64,000 bases of DNA from the NCBI GenBank assembly GCA_027459505.1, contig DAIDIE010000004.1, positions 43,726-107,725 of the forward strand, given 5' to 3'. Position numbers and translations under genes: made by a program. Source of the stretch: Acidobacteriota bacterium (lineage in GTDB: Bacteria; Acidobacteriota; Terriglobia; Terriglobales; SCQP01). Every line of letters begins with the position of its first letter. The stretch's first letter is position 1. The notes below the pieces were generated by a model. The model did not search any database, was not told the DNA's origin, and saw only the letters and a program-made list of their open reading frames with translations. Shown here in pieces: positions 37,909-47,353 of the stretch.

Positions 37909-38388
37909 TTACTGGTTCAGCCGGTGGATGAAAGCCAGCAGATCGGCCAGGTCCTGCTTGGAGATCTGATCCGCGTACGGCGGCATACCTCCGCCGCCAT
38001 AGAGAATATGGTGTTCCACATCCCCATCCGTAACGTGCGTGCCTTTGAACACCGAGGCCAGCGAGGGACCAACACTCTGCTCTCCCGGCACAATGGAATG
38101 GCAGTTCGCGCAGTTCTGGCTTTGAAACAGTTCGCCGCCATTTTTAGCGTCGCCGGCCGGCAGCGGCCGCGCGGCGTAATGTCCATCCGCGCCCCGCTTT
38201 TCATCGCTGGGAGCGAGCCGGGAAACCGCCGGTTCCGGCGTCCCCTTCGCGCCCGGTGACGCATTCTGACTTGCCGCCAGCGTTCGCGACGCTGCTTGGG
38301 ACGAATGCCGCGTGCAGGCCACCGCGGCGGCGGCACACAGCGCCACTACACCAATCACAAACCGGGAGAAGCTGGTTCGAACACTCAT
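37909..38388 (-). CDS. Monohaem cytochrome c lipoprotein
   Basis: 159 aa. Signal peptide ends in a lipobox (AAAVAC, Cys25), so it is probably membrane-anchored by lipid. One class I cytochrome c domain: haem site CANCH at about 93-97, GPSLASVF, and axial Met in GGGGMPPYADQI. A low-complexity linker of about 55 residues separates the anchor from the haem domain. It could ferry electrons between periplasmic partners, possibly the caa3 oxidase cluster a few kb away. Confidence 0.88.
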   Translation of the reverse strand: MSVRTSFSRFVIGVVALCAAAAVACTRHSSQAASRTLAASQNASPGAKGTPEPAVSRLAPSDEKRGADGHYAARPLPAGDAKNGGELFQSQNCANCHSIVPGEQSVGPSLASVFKGTHVTDGDVEHHILYGGGGMPPYADQISKQDLADLLAFIHRLNQ

Positions 38389-38539
38389 AGTCTTATCTTA
38401 AGGGTTGTTCGCCACTGGCGGCCTCGCTCGTCAATCAGCTCGGTGATCCCCCTTTTAAAGGGAGAACCCGGTGGCTAGCTCCTGACGAGGGCCCTTTGCC
38501 GTTCAGGTGTAAACTGCACCTGCTTCCCAGGTGTGCGCC

Positions 38540-39547
38540 ATGGCTCGTTCTGATCGCAAGCTCTCCGCCGCCATCGTTCTCTTTTTCACCGCCCCGCTGG
38601 TGGCGGAATTCCTCCTCGGCAATCTCTCGCTCAAGGCTCTGCCCGCGCTCGTCGCGCTCACCCCTATGTACGGAGGCGGGGCACTCCTGGCGCGTGAAAC
38701 GGTTCGCCGCAGCGGCCGGGGCTGGCCCTCCATCCTGCTGCTCGGCATCGCTTACGCGATTATTGAAGAAGGTTTCGTCACCCAATCGCTCTTCAACCCA
38801 GACTACCTGCGCTTCCACCAGCACTTTCTTTCCCACGCCTGGGTGCCCGTTCTCCACATCGGCGCCTGGTGGACGCTGTTCATGTTCAATCTCCATATGT
38901 TCTGGAGCGTCTCCGTCTCCATCGCGCTGGTGGAAGGCTTGTTCCCCGCCCATGCCGGACGTCCGTGGCTGCGTCCCTGGGGCGACTCCGTGACCGGCCT
39001 GCTCTTCTTCGCTGGATGTGCTCTCTGCTCCTACTTCACCCTGCGTCAGGACCCCTTCGTTGCCTCGCCCGTTCAGTTCCTGGTTGCCGCACTCGTGTGC
39101 CTGGCTCTGATAGCGGGCGCCTTCAGGATCGCACCACGCCGCCCCCGCACTGGCACAGGCCCCGTACCCAGCCCATGGATCACTGGCCTCGCCGCCTTCC
39201 TGCTGGGAGTCGCCGTGCTCCTCATCCCCGCCGCCTGGAACTGGGGCGCCTTCGGCCTGATGCTCGCTATCGATCTCGGATTCCTGATCGCAGTCGCCAC
39301 GGCCTCCCGCCGGGCCGCATGGACCTCGCTCCATACCCTCAGCCTGGCCGCCGGAGGAGCCATGGCCTATGGCAGCCATGCCTTCATAGAAACGCCGGTA
39401 GTCGGCGGCTCAACCTTGCTCATCCGCACCGGCAACGCCATTTTCCTCGCCAGCGCCGTTACGATCATCTTCCTCGCCGCGCAACGAACCAGCCGCACCC
39501 TCAGCGCGGCAGCCAATCCGTCCGCTCAGCCCACTGTCGCAAGTTGA
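38540..39547 (+). CDS. Uncharacterised polytopic membrane protein
   Basis: 335 aa from ATG 38540 (a GTG three codons earlier is possible). Eight or nine hydrophobic segments. A pair of glutamates inside a membrane-edge segment (LGIAYAIIEEGFVTQSLF, about residue 73) recalls CPBP/CAAX-type intramembrane proteases, but the other motifs (FxxxR, HxxxN/D) are not obvious, so I do not assign it. It is preceded by a convergent cytochrome c gene and followed by an XRE regulator. Confidence 0.6.
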   Translation: MARSDRKLSAAIVLFFTAPLVAEFLLGNLSLKALPALVALTPMYGGGALLARETVRRSGRGWPSILLLGIAYAIIEEGFVTQSLFNPDYLRFHQHFLSHAWVPVLHIGAWWTLFMFNLHMFWSVSVSIALVEGLFPAHAGRPWLRPWGDSVTGLLFFAGCALCSYFTLRQDPFVASPVQFLVAALVCLALIAGAFRIAPRRPRTGTGPVPSPWITGLAAFLLGVAVLLIPAAWNWGAFGLMLAIDLGFLIAVATASRRAAWTSLHTLSLAAGGAMAYGSHAFIETPVVGGSTLLIRTGNAIFLASAVTIIFLAAQRTSRTLSAAANPSAQPTVAS

Positions 39548-39687
39548 GGCGGCCGCGTCTTTCGCCGAGCCCCGCATTCCGCATCCGATCTCCTCCGCCG
39601 GTGCTTCTCAAGCGAGGCCGCAACAGCTCGCTCTGGCTACGGCGAACCAACTCCGGCAATACCCGCAAATATTTTTGCTACAGCCCC

Positions 39688-39717
39688 TTGACACTGCCGC
39701 CGTGGCAACGGCATAGT
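39688..39717 (+). promoter_or_regulatory. Candidate sigma-70-type promoter for the XRE regulator
   Basis: A perfect TTGACA at 39688, an 18-bp spacer and CATAGT at 39712-39717 (4 of 6 matches), about 40 bp before the ATG. Confidence 0.4.
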
Positions 39718-39755
39718 AGTGCCTGCCGGACGCTCTGGCACTCCGCCCCCGGCTC

Positions 39756-40307
39756 ATGGCTCTATCCGCTTCTGTAGTGATCGACACACGCGAGGTATTG
39801 CGTTGTGTTCACTGTCAACTGACGCAATTTCGCACGGCCAGCAACTTGTGCCGTCGTTGTCATCAATCCCTGGATATCCCCGTCGAGGCGCCCGCACCGG
39901 TGCCCGAAGCGGTGGTTATTGAAGACACCGCACCCGACGTCGCTGGCGCCATCCGTCTGCTGCGCCAACGCACCGGCATCAGCCAACGCGAGCTGGCTCT
40001 GCGTATGCAGGTGCCGCGCACTTACGTCAGCAAGATCGAGAACGACAAGGCCTGCCCCACCATCGGTTCCCTGCACCGCCTCGCGCAAGCCATGGAGACC
40101 AGCGTCGCGCATCTGCTGCGCTGCTGTACCGGCGACGGCGGCGCGGCCTGGAGCGCCGACAACCAGCCCGGACAGGAGTTGCCGGAAGACTCCTTTGTGC
40201 GCGCCATGGAAGACTATTTGCCTTCCCTGGACGCGACACAGCGCGAACTGGTGCTGGGTGAAATGCGCAAGCGCAGCCAGAAGGCCAGCGCCGCAGCCGC
40301 CCGCTAA
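39756..40307 (+). CDS. XRE-family regulator with N-terminal zinc ribbon
   Basis: 183 aa. Residues 15-37 have two CxxC pairs (CVHC, CRRC), a small zinc ribbon. Residues 62-118 form a Cro/cI-type helix-turn-helix (LRQRTGISQRELALRMQVPRTYVSKIENDKA). The C-terminal 50 residues are charged and helical (FVRAMEDYLPSLDATQRELVLGEMRKR). A DNA-binding repressor or activator with unknown targets; no neighbour suggests a toxin-antitoxin role. A strong terminator follows. Confidence 0.85.
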   Translation: MALSASVVIDTREVLRCVHCQLTQFRTASNLCRRCHQSLDIPVEAPAPVPEAVVIEDTAPDVAGAIRLLRQRTGISQRELALRMQVPRTYVSKIENDKACPTIGSLHRLAQAMETSVAHLLRCCTGDGGAAWSADNQPGQELPEDSFVRAMEDYLPSLDATQRELVLGEMRKRSQKASAAAAR

Positions 40308-40330
40308 TCTCTACTAGCGACCTCCTTTGC

Positions 40331-40380
40331 AAAGCGGGGTGGCGTGCCCTAAGAGCCTGGGCACGCCGCTCCGCTTTTTT
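40331..40380 (+). terminator. Strong intrinsic terminator
   Basis: AAAGCGGGGTGGCGTGCCC pairs with GGGCACGCCGCTCCGCTTT (19 positions, two imperfect) around a 9-nt loop, followed by TTTTTT. It ends the XRE gene and lies between it and the convergent cytochrome b operon. Confidence 0.9.
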
Positions 40381-40408
40381 CTTGCGGCCGGCCCTCACCC
40401 AAAATGTT

Positions 40409-41863
40409 TCAGTGCTTCTGTAAGGCTCCGGTCTCGGAGTTGCTCACTGACCTCGGCACCGCCCCCTTGCGGGTCTCCAGGAAGGCCACGATATCGTCCA
40501 GCTCGCCCGGTTTCAGCGCCGTCGCGAAGCCCGGCATATTGAATCCGCCATTCAAAATCCGGATCGTCATTTCCACCTTCGTCAGCCGCTCCCCCACCGT
40601 GCTCAAATCGGGGCCGCGCCGCCCACCAGACCCGTCAATGCGGTGGCAGTACTCGCAGCCCTTCTGATGAAACAGCAACGCACCCTGCGCCACTGGACCC
40701 GTGCTGGTCCCCACCACCGCGGCAGAAAGGGGCTGCGCCGTGAAGTCCGGCGACCAGGGAGCGCGCTTCCCTTCCCACCACAACGTCCACATAATGATGA
40801 GCACGATAATCACGCTGCCCACCGCCCACGGACGGCGTGATGGGGCGCGTTCGCCTTTGCTGCCGGCAAAGGGCAAAACGAACAACAGCAGCCCAAACAG
40901 CGTTGGCCCCAGCACCACAATGAACGGCTCCAGCTTGTGCGGGCTGAGCGCCAGCACGGAGAAATACCACAGGAAGTACCAGTCCGGCCGGGGATAGGCG
41001 TTCAGAATCGTCGGGTCGGGAATGCGCCCCAACTCCGGCGGCCCGATCACGATGGCCAGAATCGCAATCACCACCACCACCAGCAAGCCGAAGATCGCGT
41101 CCCGCCAGGCGGCATCCGGCCAGAACGGTACCCCATCGCGCCGCAGCAGCTCTTCGTATTCCTTGCGATAAGTCTTGGGATCGACCGGGTGCCCGGGTAC
41201 CGGCGGTTCCGAGATACCGTGTTTCACCACTAGATAAAGGTGAATGGCGATAAACAGGAACAGCCCGGCGGGCAGGATGAAGACGTGCAGCGCAAAGAAG
41301 CGGCTCAGCGTCGCCCCGCCGATGGTATCGCCCGCCATGACGAAGTGGGCGATGGCCGTCCCTATCCAGGGCACGCGTGCCGCCTGCTCGGCGCCCACCA
41401 CCACCGACCACAGCGCGGTCTGATCCCAGCGCAGCAGTTGACCGGTAAAGGCCATGCCCAGCGTGAGCACCATCAGGATCGATCCGCTCAGCCAGTTCAC
41501 CTCTCGGGGAAACTTGTAGGCGCCCATCAGGAACACGCGAATGGTGTGTATTCCGATCAGCAGCACCATCGCCCCCGCGCCAAAATAATGCAGGCCGCGC
41601 AGCACGTTCCCAAGAAAGGCGTCATGGGTAATGAATTGCAAGCTGGAGTAGGCCTGCGAGGTCGAGGGGACGTAGGCGGTCGCCAGGATGACCCCGGTGA
41701 CTACCTGCAGCACGAAGGCAATCAGGGTGGCGCTGCCAAAAACATATTTCCAGCCGGTGGCGCGCGGCACCGGATGCCGCATGATTGGCCCCAGCCAGGC
41801 GGCCAGCCCCAGCCGGTCTTCAATCACTTCCAGACAGCGCTTCGTTTTCGACTTGATGGACAT
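40409..41863 (-). CDS. Cytochrome b of a bc-type complex fused to a C-terminal cytochrome c
   Basis: 484 aa; GGGGAG lies 9 nt before the ATG. Residues 1-370 are cytochrome b/b6 with four haem histidines (LHYFGAG, GIHTIRV, ALHVFIL, AIHLYLV) and a PDWY quinol-site motif (RPDWYFLWYF). The C-terminal 85 residues carry one haem c (CEYCHRIDG, about 408) and axial Met in GGFNMPGF. The fusion supplies the cytochrome c1/c function, which fits the absence of a separate c1 gene. Last gene of the respiratory operon, 17 nt after the Rieske gene. Confidence 0.92.
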   Translation of the reverse strand: MSIKSKTKRCLEVIEDRLGLAAWLGPIMRHPVPRATGWKYVFGSATLIAFVLQVVTGVILATAYVPSTSQAYSSLQFITHDAFLGNVLRGLHYFGAGAMVLLIGIHTIRVFLMGAYKFPREVNWLSGSILMVLTLGMAFTGQLLRWDQTALWSVVVGAEQAARVPWIGTAIAHFVMAGDTIGGATLSRFFALHVFILPAGLFLFIAIHLYLVVKHGISEPPVPGHPVDPKTYRKEYEELLRRDGVPFWPDAAWRDAIFGLLVVVVIAILAIVIGPPELGRIPDPTILNAYPRPDWYFLWYFSVLALSPHKLEPFIVVLGPTLFGLLLFVLPFAGSKGERAPSRRPWAVGSVIIVLIIMWTLWWEGKRAPWSPDFTAQPLSAAVVGTSTGPVAQGALLFHQKGCEYCHRIDGSGGRRGPDLSTVGERLTKVEMTIRILNGGFNMPGFATALKPGELDDIVAFLETRKGAVPRSVSNSETGALQKH

Positions 41864-41880
41864 GCCTTGCGTGCTCCCCG

Positions 41881-42396
41881 TCAGACGGTGGGAATGGGGC
41901 TGGTCAGGATGCGCACCTCGCCGTTATAGACCTGCACCGGATAGCGCACCAGCGGGTGTGGCGGCGGACCGGCCGCCACTTGCCCGTCCTTGTAATAGAC
42001 CCCGCCATGACAAGGGCACATAAACAAGTCCGCGTGGGGCAGCCACCGCACCGGACATCCCAGATGGGTGCAGTTCACCGAGAAGGCGATAAACTCGGTC
42101 TCAGTCTCGCGCCGCAGCCATGCCGCCGTCTTGGCCGTCACCCCCGCCCACGCCAGCGGCGAGGAATCCAGAAACGACACCTCTACGGTCTGCCCCACCT
42201 GAAAATTGTTCACCGGGCCCACTGAGCGCCACAGCCGCGGAGCCCGCCGGATCAGGGGACTCAACAGAAATCCCACGCATGGCACGGCGATGATGGCGGC
42301 AATGGCCGCGCCGCAGATCACACTCACCATCGAGAGAAACTCGCGCCGCGTCGCCTCAACCGGGTCCCGCTCAGCCAGTGGCTCGCTGTCATGCAT
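41881..42396 (-). CDS. Rieske [2Fe-2S] protein
   Basis: 171 aa from ATG 42396 (GGGAGAG upstream). N-terminal twin-Arg/membrane anchor (TRREFLSMVSVICGAAIAAIIAVP), then the Rieske fold with cluster ligands CTHLGC and CPCHGG. It moves electrons from quinol to the cytochrome c part of its neighbour. It overlaps the small membrane protein gene by 8 nt. Confidence 0.95.
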   Translation of the reverse strand: MHDSEPLAERDPVEATRREFLSMVSVICGAAIAAIIAVPCVGFLLSPLIRRAPRLWRSVGPVNNFQVGQTVEVSFLDSSPLAWAGVTAKTAAWLRRETETEFIAFSVNCTHLGCPVRWLPHADLFMCPCHGGVYYKDGQVAAGPPPHPLVRYPVQVYNGEVRILTSPIPTV

Positions 42397-42694
42397 GATG
42401 TTGCTCTCCCTGCCCTGCCGCATTGTTCAGTGCCCGCGATTTCAGCCCGTGATCAGCCGCGCTGCGCGCAACCTCCAGCATCTGGTAAACCCAGTGGGCA
42501 ATCGCGCCCACAAACAACACCGCGCCGATCAGCGTAATCACCAGCATGGTGACCACCCCCAGCGCCATCAGCGTCAGCCCAAAGGCGACCACCAGCGGGG
42601 TGTAAGTCGCCTGGGGCAGCACCAGCGGCTGCGGAACGCTCCAACCCTCGGGAAGCTCCGCTGGCGGATGTGTCGCTTCGCGCGCTTCAGACAT
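42389..42694 (-). CDS. Small membrane protein of the oxidase operon (COX4/CtaF-like)
   Basis: 101 aa with two adjacent membrane segments (VVAFGLTLMALGVVTMLVI, LIGAVLFVGAIAHWVYQML). Position between CtaG and Rieske genes and the layout resemble small subunit IV proteins of caa3-type oxidases. Its ATG overlaps the CtaG stop (TGATG). Role is inferred from position. Confidence 0.7.
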   Translation of the reverse strand: MSEAREATHPPAELPEGWSVPQPLVLPQATYTPLVVAFGLTLMALGVVTMLVITLIGAVLFVGAIAHWVYQMLEVARSAADHGLKSRALNNAAGQGEQHHA

Positions 42695-43554
42695 CAGAGG
42701 CGCCCTCCTTCAAGTTCAGGGATGCCGGTGTGATCCGGCTGGCTGTGCCATAGCAGAATCTTGCCGAGGATCACCGCGAAATAAACCGCGCAACCGGGCA
42801 CCCACATGATCAGACCGCCCAATTGCTGATCCGCCGCCGCTGAAAGCCCCCACGTCTGGCGCACCAGCGTCAGCCACGCCCCCTGCGGCGGATGCATGTA
42901 CAACGGATACAGCCCCACAGGAGCAAACGTCAGCGCAATGCCGAGCGCCGTATTGCTGGCGGCGGCGGCAAACAGGTAACCCACACTGGCGCCCAGGCCC
43001 AGGCGGTCGCCGGCAAGAGGCGAAAACACCGGCCACCAAAAAATCGTTCCGGTCACCAGAAACATCAGGTGCTGCACCACGTGCACGCCTTCATGCGCCA
43101 GCGCCAGGTTGTAAAACCACGGCACATGCCAGAACCACATCGTCACGGTCGCCAGCGTCCACGCCAGCCAGGGCGTGGAAAGGCGCCGGTGGCAGGCGGC
43201 CAACCCGCCGCGCCAGTGGGGCCCTGGCCGCCCTGAACCTGATTCCGGCGCTTGCAGCCAGCCTTCCACCCACCCCCGCGGCAGACCCCAGATCAGCAGC
43301 GGCGGAACAATCAGCACCAGCACCAGATGCTGCACCATGTGCGCGCTGAACAGATACTCATCCGACAGCGTGTCCAGCGGTGAAATCAGATCCAGCAGCA
43401 ACACCAGCACTCCCGCCCAAAAACTCAGCATTCGTGCCCAGCCCGGCCATGCGCGGGCGCTGCCCCAGCCATAGAGCACTAGTAACCCGGCGCAACCCGC
43501 CACAATCGAGGGCTCGATATCCCAGCCATCCGGTGGTAGCAGGCAGGCGATCAT
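42694..43554 (-). CDS. ctaG: CtaG-family cytochrome c oxidase assembly protein (caa3_CtaG)
   Basis: 286 aa, seven membrane segments. Conserved: LLDLISPLDTLSDEYLFSAHMVQHLVL, WFWHVPWFYNLAL, HVVQHLMFLVTGTIFWW and LYPLYMHPP. The family is required for maturation of caa3/aa3 oxidases, probably copper delivery. It lies 3 nt after subunit III. Confidence 0.92.
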   Translation of the reverse strand: MIACLLPPDGWDIEPSIVAGCAGLLVLYGWGSARAWPGWARMLSFWAGVLVLLLDLISPLDTLSDEYLFSAHMVQHLVLVLIVPPLLIWGLPRGWVEGWLQAPESGSGRPGPHWRGGLAACHRRLSTPWLAWTLATVTMWFWHVPWFYNLALAHEGVHVVQHLMFLVTGTIFWWPVFSPLAGDRLGLGASVGYLFAAAASNTALGIALTFAPVGLYPLYMHPPQGAWLTLVRQTWGLSAAADQQLGGLIMWVPGCAVYFAVILGKILLWHSQPDHTGIPELEGGRL

Positions 43555-43557
43555 GAG

Positions 43558-44139
43558 TCACTTCACCAGGTAAACCAGCGTAAAAATCACCACCCAAACC
43601 GCGTCCACGAAATGCCAGTAGTAGGCCGCGGCGTCGAAGGCCACATCCGGAATGGCGTGGCGCCGGTCCGCCATCACCAGTCCGGTGAGCGTCAGCAAAA
43701 TCAACAGACCGGCAAACACGTGCAGTCCGTGGAAACCGGTCAGCGTAAAAAAGCTGCTGCCATACACGTTGCGCGCGATGGTGAACTGCTGCCGGTAGAG
43801 GTGCACGTACTCCAGTCCCTGCCCCAGCAGGAACGTCGCTCCCAAAACGATGGTTAGCCCCAGCCACAATGCCAGCCCCCGGCGCTGCGGGTGATGCACG
43901 CGGCGGTGCGCCACGCCCATCGTCGCGCTGCTGGCGAAGAGCGCAATGCTGAACAGCCCGGTCTTGAATGGATCCAACTCCTGAGCCGCGGTCGGCGTGG
44001 TGTGCACCATGACCCGGTAATACACGTACCCGGAAATCAGGAACACGAAAAACGTCGCCTCGGTGGCGATCAGCAGAAGCACGCCCAATCGTATGGGATC
44101 GAGGTAGCGCGAGGTCAATGCGGGTGCGGCGGCTGCCAT
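43558..44139 (-). CDS. ctaE: Cytochrome c oxidase subunit III
   Basis: 193 aa from ATG 44139; the longer open frame upstream only overlaps ctaD. Five membrane segments and subunit III marks (FFVFLISGYVYYR, FFTLTGFHGLHVFAGLL, YYWHFVDAVWVVIFTLVYL). Follows ctaD by 10 nt. Confidence 0.93.
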   Translation of the reverse strand: MAAAAPALTSRYLDPIRLGVLLLIATEATFFVFLISGYVYYRVMVHTTPTAAQELDPFKTGLFSIALFASSATMGVAHRRVHHPQRRGLALWLGLTIVLGATFLLGQGLEYVHLYRQQFTIARNVYGSSFFTLTGFHGLHVFAGLLILLTLTGLVMADRRHAIPDVAFDAAAYYWHFVDAVWVVIFTLVYLVK

Positions 44140-44149
44140 AGGGATTCGC

Positions 44150-45817
44150 CTAATGAGAATCTTTCCAGTCCGGGTCTTCCGGATGCATGAGGTCCCACAC
44201 CGGGCGCCGGCTGCGCACGGGAGGCACCGCGTCAAAGTTTTGCGGGGGCGGCGGCGAAGTCGTCGCCCACTCCAGCGTCCACGCGTTCCACGGATTGTCG
44301 CCGGCGATGGCGCCGTGTCGCCGGCTGTACTCGATGTTGATAATGAACAGCAGCGCCCCAAACCCCAGGATGAAAGCTCCAATCGTGGAGATCATGTTGT
44401 ACAGGCCCCAGTGCGGCAGGTCGGGGTAGGTGAACACACGCCGGTTCATGCCGTCAAAGCCCAAAATGTGCTGCACAAAAAAGGTCATGTTGAAGCCAAT
44501 CAGCACGGTCCAGAACTGCCACCGGCCCAGCCGCTCGCTCAACATGCGCCCGGTGATTTTCGGAAACCAGTAATAGCCCGCCGCAAACAGCGCAAACGCC
44601 GTTCCCCCAAACAGCACGTAATGCATGTGCGCCACCACGAAGTAGGTGTCGGTCACCTGCCAGTCCACCGGAACCAGCGTGAACATCACCCCCGTCAATC
44701 CGCCGATGGTGAACTCCAGCAGAAAGGCCAGCGCGTACATCATCGAAGTGGTGAACTGAATGCTGCCGTACCAGAGCGTGGCGCACCAGTTGAAGATCTT
44801 CACTCCCGTGGGTATGGCGATCAGCATGCTCCCCACCGCGAAGAACACGTCCATGGCGTGGCCCATGCCCACCGCGAACATGTGGTGCGCCCAAACCGCA
44901 AAGCTGAGCAGCCCAATGGCCACCGTCGACGCCGCGACGAAGGGATAGCCAAAAATCTCCTTGCGGGAAAAGACCGGAATCACCTCGGAGATGATGCCGA
45001 AGGCCGGCAACACCATGATGTAGACCTCCGGGTGTCCAAAGGCCCAGAAAAAGTGCTGCCACAGAATCGCCGAACCGCCGCTGGCCGGAGTGAAAAAGTT
45101 GCCCGACAACTTGCGATCCACCAGCAGCATGACCAGCGCGGCGTTCAGCGCCGGCAGCGCAAACAAAATCACAAACGAGTTCACCATGCTCATCCACACA
45201 AACAACGGCAGACGCCGCATGGTCATCCCCGGCGCACGTAACGAGAAGGTGGTGACAATGATGTTGATCGCCGAAGCCACCGTTCCAATGCCGGTGAGCA
45301 GCAGGCCAAGAGCCCAGAAGCTCGGACCGGGAAGAGGCGCAAATGGCTTTTCACTCAGCGGCGCGTAGCTGAACCACCCCATATCCGGGGCTCGCGAGGT
45401 CAAAAAGCTGTAGTACAGCAGCGCCCCGCCCAGCAGCAGAAGCCAATAGCTCAGCGCGTTCAGCCGCGGGAAGGCCATGTCGCGAGCCCCGATCATCAGC
45501 GGCACGAAGTACGTCGCCAGCCCAATGAGCACCGGCATCACCACCAGAAAAACCATCGTGGTGCCGTGCATGGTAAAAAGCTGGTCATAGACCTCGGGCG
45601 AAACAAAGTGATTGTTGGGAATGGCCAACTGCACTCGCATCGCCAGCGCTTCCAGCCCGCCCACCACGAAGAAAAAAATCGTGGTGATCAGGTACATGAT
45701 GGCGATCTCTTTGTGGTCAATCGAGGCCACCCAGCTCAGCAGGCCGCCATGCGCGCGCGACTCCGCTTGCGCGCGCGGCCACTCCGGATTCAATGGCGAA
45801 AGGGGAATATCGCTCAT
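44150..45817 (-). CDS. ctaD: Cytochrome c oxidase subunit I
   Basis: 555 aa haem-copper oxidase core with 12 membrane segments. Haem a His in TMHGTTMVFLVVMP; CuB/Tyr cross-link motif FGHPEVYIMVLP; CuB His pair WAHHMFAVGM; haem a3/a His in AHMHYVLFGG. Reduces O2 to water while pumping protons. No good Shine-Dalgarno is seen at its ATG; 154 nt separate it from subunit II. Confidence 0.97.
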   Translation of the reverse strand: MSDIPLSPLNPEWPRAQAESRAHGGLLSWVASIDHKEIAIMYLITTIFFFVVGGLEALAMRVQLAIPNNHFVSPEVYDQLFTMHGTTMVFLVVMPVLIGLATYFVPLMIGARDMAFPRLNALSYWLLLLGGALLYYSFLTSRAPDMGWFSYAPLSEKPFAPLPGPSFWALGLLLTGIGTVASAINIIVTTFSLRAPGMTMRRLPLFVWMSMVNSFVILFALPALNAALVMLLVDRKLSGNFFTPASGGSAILWQHFFWAFGHPEVYIMVLPAFGIISEVIPVFSRKEIFGYPFVAASTVAIGLLSFAVWAHHMFAVGMGHAMDVFFAVGSMLIAIPTGVKIFNWCATLWYGSIQFTTSMMYALAFLLEFTIGGLTGVMFTLVPVDWQVTDTYFVVAHMHYVLFGGTAFALFAAGYYWFPKITGRMLSERLGRWQFWTVLIGFNMTFFVQHILGFDGMNRRVFTYPDLPHWGLYNMISTIGAFILGFGALLFIINIEYSRRHGAIAGDNPWNAWTLEWATTSPPPPQNFDAVPPVRSRRPVWDLMHPEDPDWKDSH

Positions 45818-45971
45818 GACGTTACCGCTCGCATGACCTCACCAGAACTGCCTTCAACTCTCACCTTCACGGCCCCAGAAACCAGGCCGCCTCACTCACC
45901 ACTGCGCCGCACCTCGTCGCCCACCTCATTCACTCGGGAGCCAGCCGCGGGCCCAGGCCGGTTGCGCTCCC

Positions 45972-46934
45972 TTACTTCAAGCCCTCCAAATACGCGGTGA
46001 GCGCATCCAGTTGCGCCGGCGTAAGCCGCAGGTTGGGCATATAACAGCCGGGCTTGTATGTCTCCGGACTGCGCAGCCACTCCCGCATATTTTGCGGGTT
46101 GTTGATCAGCCGTCCCGCGCCCAGGGTCAGCCGGCTGCCCACATGGGTCAGGTCCGGCCCCGCCACCCCGCTGCTCGCCGCCGTTCCCGCAATGCGGTGA
46201 CAATTGGCGCAGGTAAGCTGCTGAAAGTCTTTCGCCCCCTGCTCCGCCTCCGCGCTGGAAGGTGCCGGCGGCAACTGCGCCTGCTGGCTCAGCCACGCGG
46301 TGTAGTCGGCCGGGGTTTGTGCCACCACCTTGAAGCGCATCCACGCATGTTCCCGCCCGCAATACTCCGAACAGCTTCCTTGATAAACCCCGGGCTGGCT
46401 GGCGCCAATCCACATCTCGTTGGGTTTGCCCGGAATCATGTCCATCTTTCGCCCGAGCCGCGGCACCCAGAAATCGTGAATCACATCCGCCGCCTCCAGA
46501 CGGATCAGCAGCCGCTGCCCAGCGGGGATATGCACCTCATTGGCGGTTACTACCCCATCCGGATAGCGCACCTCCCACCACCATTGGTGGCCGATCACGG
46601 TCAGCGCCGGCGCCGCATTTTTGGCGCTGGGATCGGTGCCCGCCATACTGTGCAGGGTGGCTATAAAGAGGTAGACCAACAGCAGAAATGGACCCACCGT
46701 CCAGGCAATCTCCAGATTGCGATTGCCGGATATGCGTTTTGGCGTGCCCTGCCCCGGACGGTAACGAAAGCGGATGATGGCGTAAAACACCAAAAAACAA
46801 ACAAGCGCGAAAATGCCTGCCGCCATCCACAAGCTGATCAGCAAAAGATGATGGGTGGCCGCAGCGTAGGGGGAGGCCGGGTCGAAGGTGGGGAGCAGAA
46901 CGAGCATTGCTAGGCCCACAGTGAACCGCCTCAC
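45972..46934 (-). CDS. ctaC: Cytochrome c oxidase subunit II with fused cytochrome c (caa3 type)
   Basis: 320 aa. Signal/membrane segments near 3-20, 28-52 and 77-94, a CuA cupredoxin domain (IHDFWVPRLGRKMDMIPG and the ligand motif CSEYCGREHAWM), then a cytochrome c domain with CANCHRIAG (about 236) and axial Met in CYMPNLRL. The fused cytochrome marks a caa3 oxidase. First oxidase gene of the operon. Confidence 0.95.
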   Translation of the reverse strand: MRRFTVGLAMLVLLPTFDPASPYAAATHHLLLISLWMAAGIFALVCFLVFYAIIRFRYRPGQGTPKRISGNRNLEIAWTVGPFLLLVYLFIATLHSMAGTDPSAKNAAPALTVIGHQWWWEVRYPDGVVTANEVHIPAGQRLLIRLEAADVIHDFWVPRLGRKMDMIPGKPNEMWIGASQPGVYQGSCSEYCGREHAWMRFKVVAQTPADYTAWLSQQAQLPPAPSSAEAEQGAKDFQQLTCANCHRIAGTAASSGVAGPDLTHVGSRLTLGAGRLINNPQNMREWLRSPETYKPGCYMPNLRLTPAQLDALTAYLEGLK

Positions 46935-47157
46935 CCCCCCGCACGCCGCGCGAGAGCTACCCGGTTCCCTGAATGCCTCATAGATGCCGTGCTGCCGGGT
47001 GAGGGTGCCCGCCGCCGCGGAGCTTCCTCCCCACCGCGCTCAGCGCAAGTGCCTGAGCCGGCAGCGCCCCGAGCAGTCGTTCGTGCTCAGGCCCTGCGCG
47101 CCGCAAGAGGCTTAGCGCCGCACCGCCAACCGTCAACTGTCAACTGAATTTCCCGGA

Positions 47158-47346
47158 CTAGCGCCGGTTCACCAGAAACATCGCCCACCCCGCCACAATC
47201 GCTCCGCCGAGAAAGCAGACAAAGCAAAACAGTCCGTAGCGGATCTGCTCCTTCACCTCTTCGCGCAGAGTGATGCCAAAAATCACCGAGGAAAACAGGG
47301 CAAACAACGTGAGAGCGGCAAAATGCGAGAGCGTCAGGGTAGGCAT
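47158..47346 (-). CDS. Small two-helix membrane protein
   Basis: 62 aa from ATG 47346 (MPTLTLSHFAALTLFALFSS). Two membrane segments (AALTLFALFSSVIFGIT, YGLFCFVCFLGGAIVAGWAMFLV). It is 7 nt after the 138-aa membrane protein gene, which supports expression as an operon. Family unknown. Confidence 0.65.
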   Translation of the reverse strand: MPTLTLSHFAALTLFALFSSVIFGITLREEVKEQIRYGLFCFVCFLGGAIVAGWAMFLVNRR

Positions 47347-47353
47347 GATGGTT

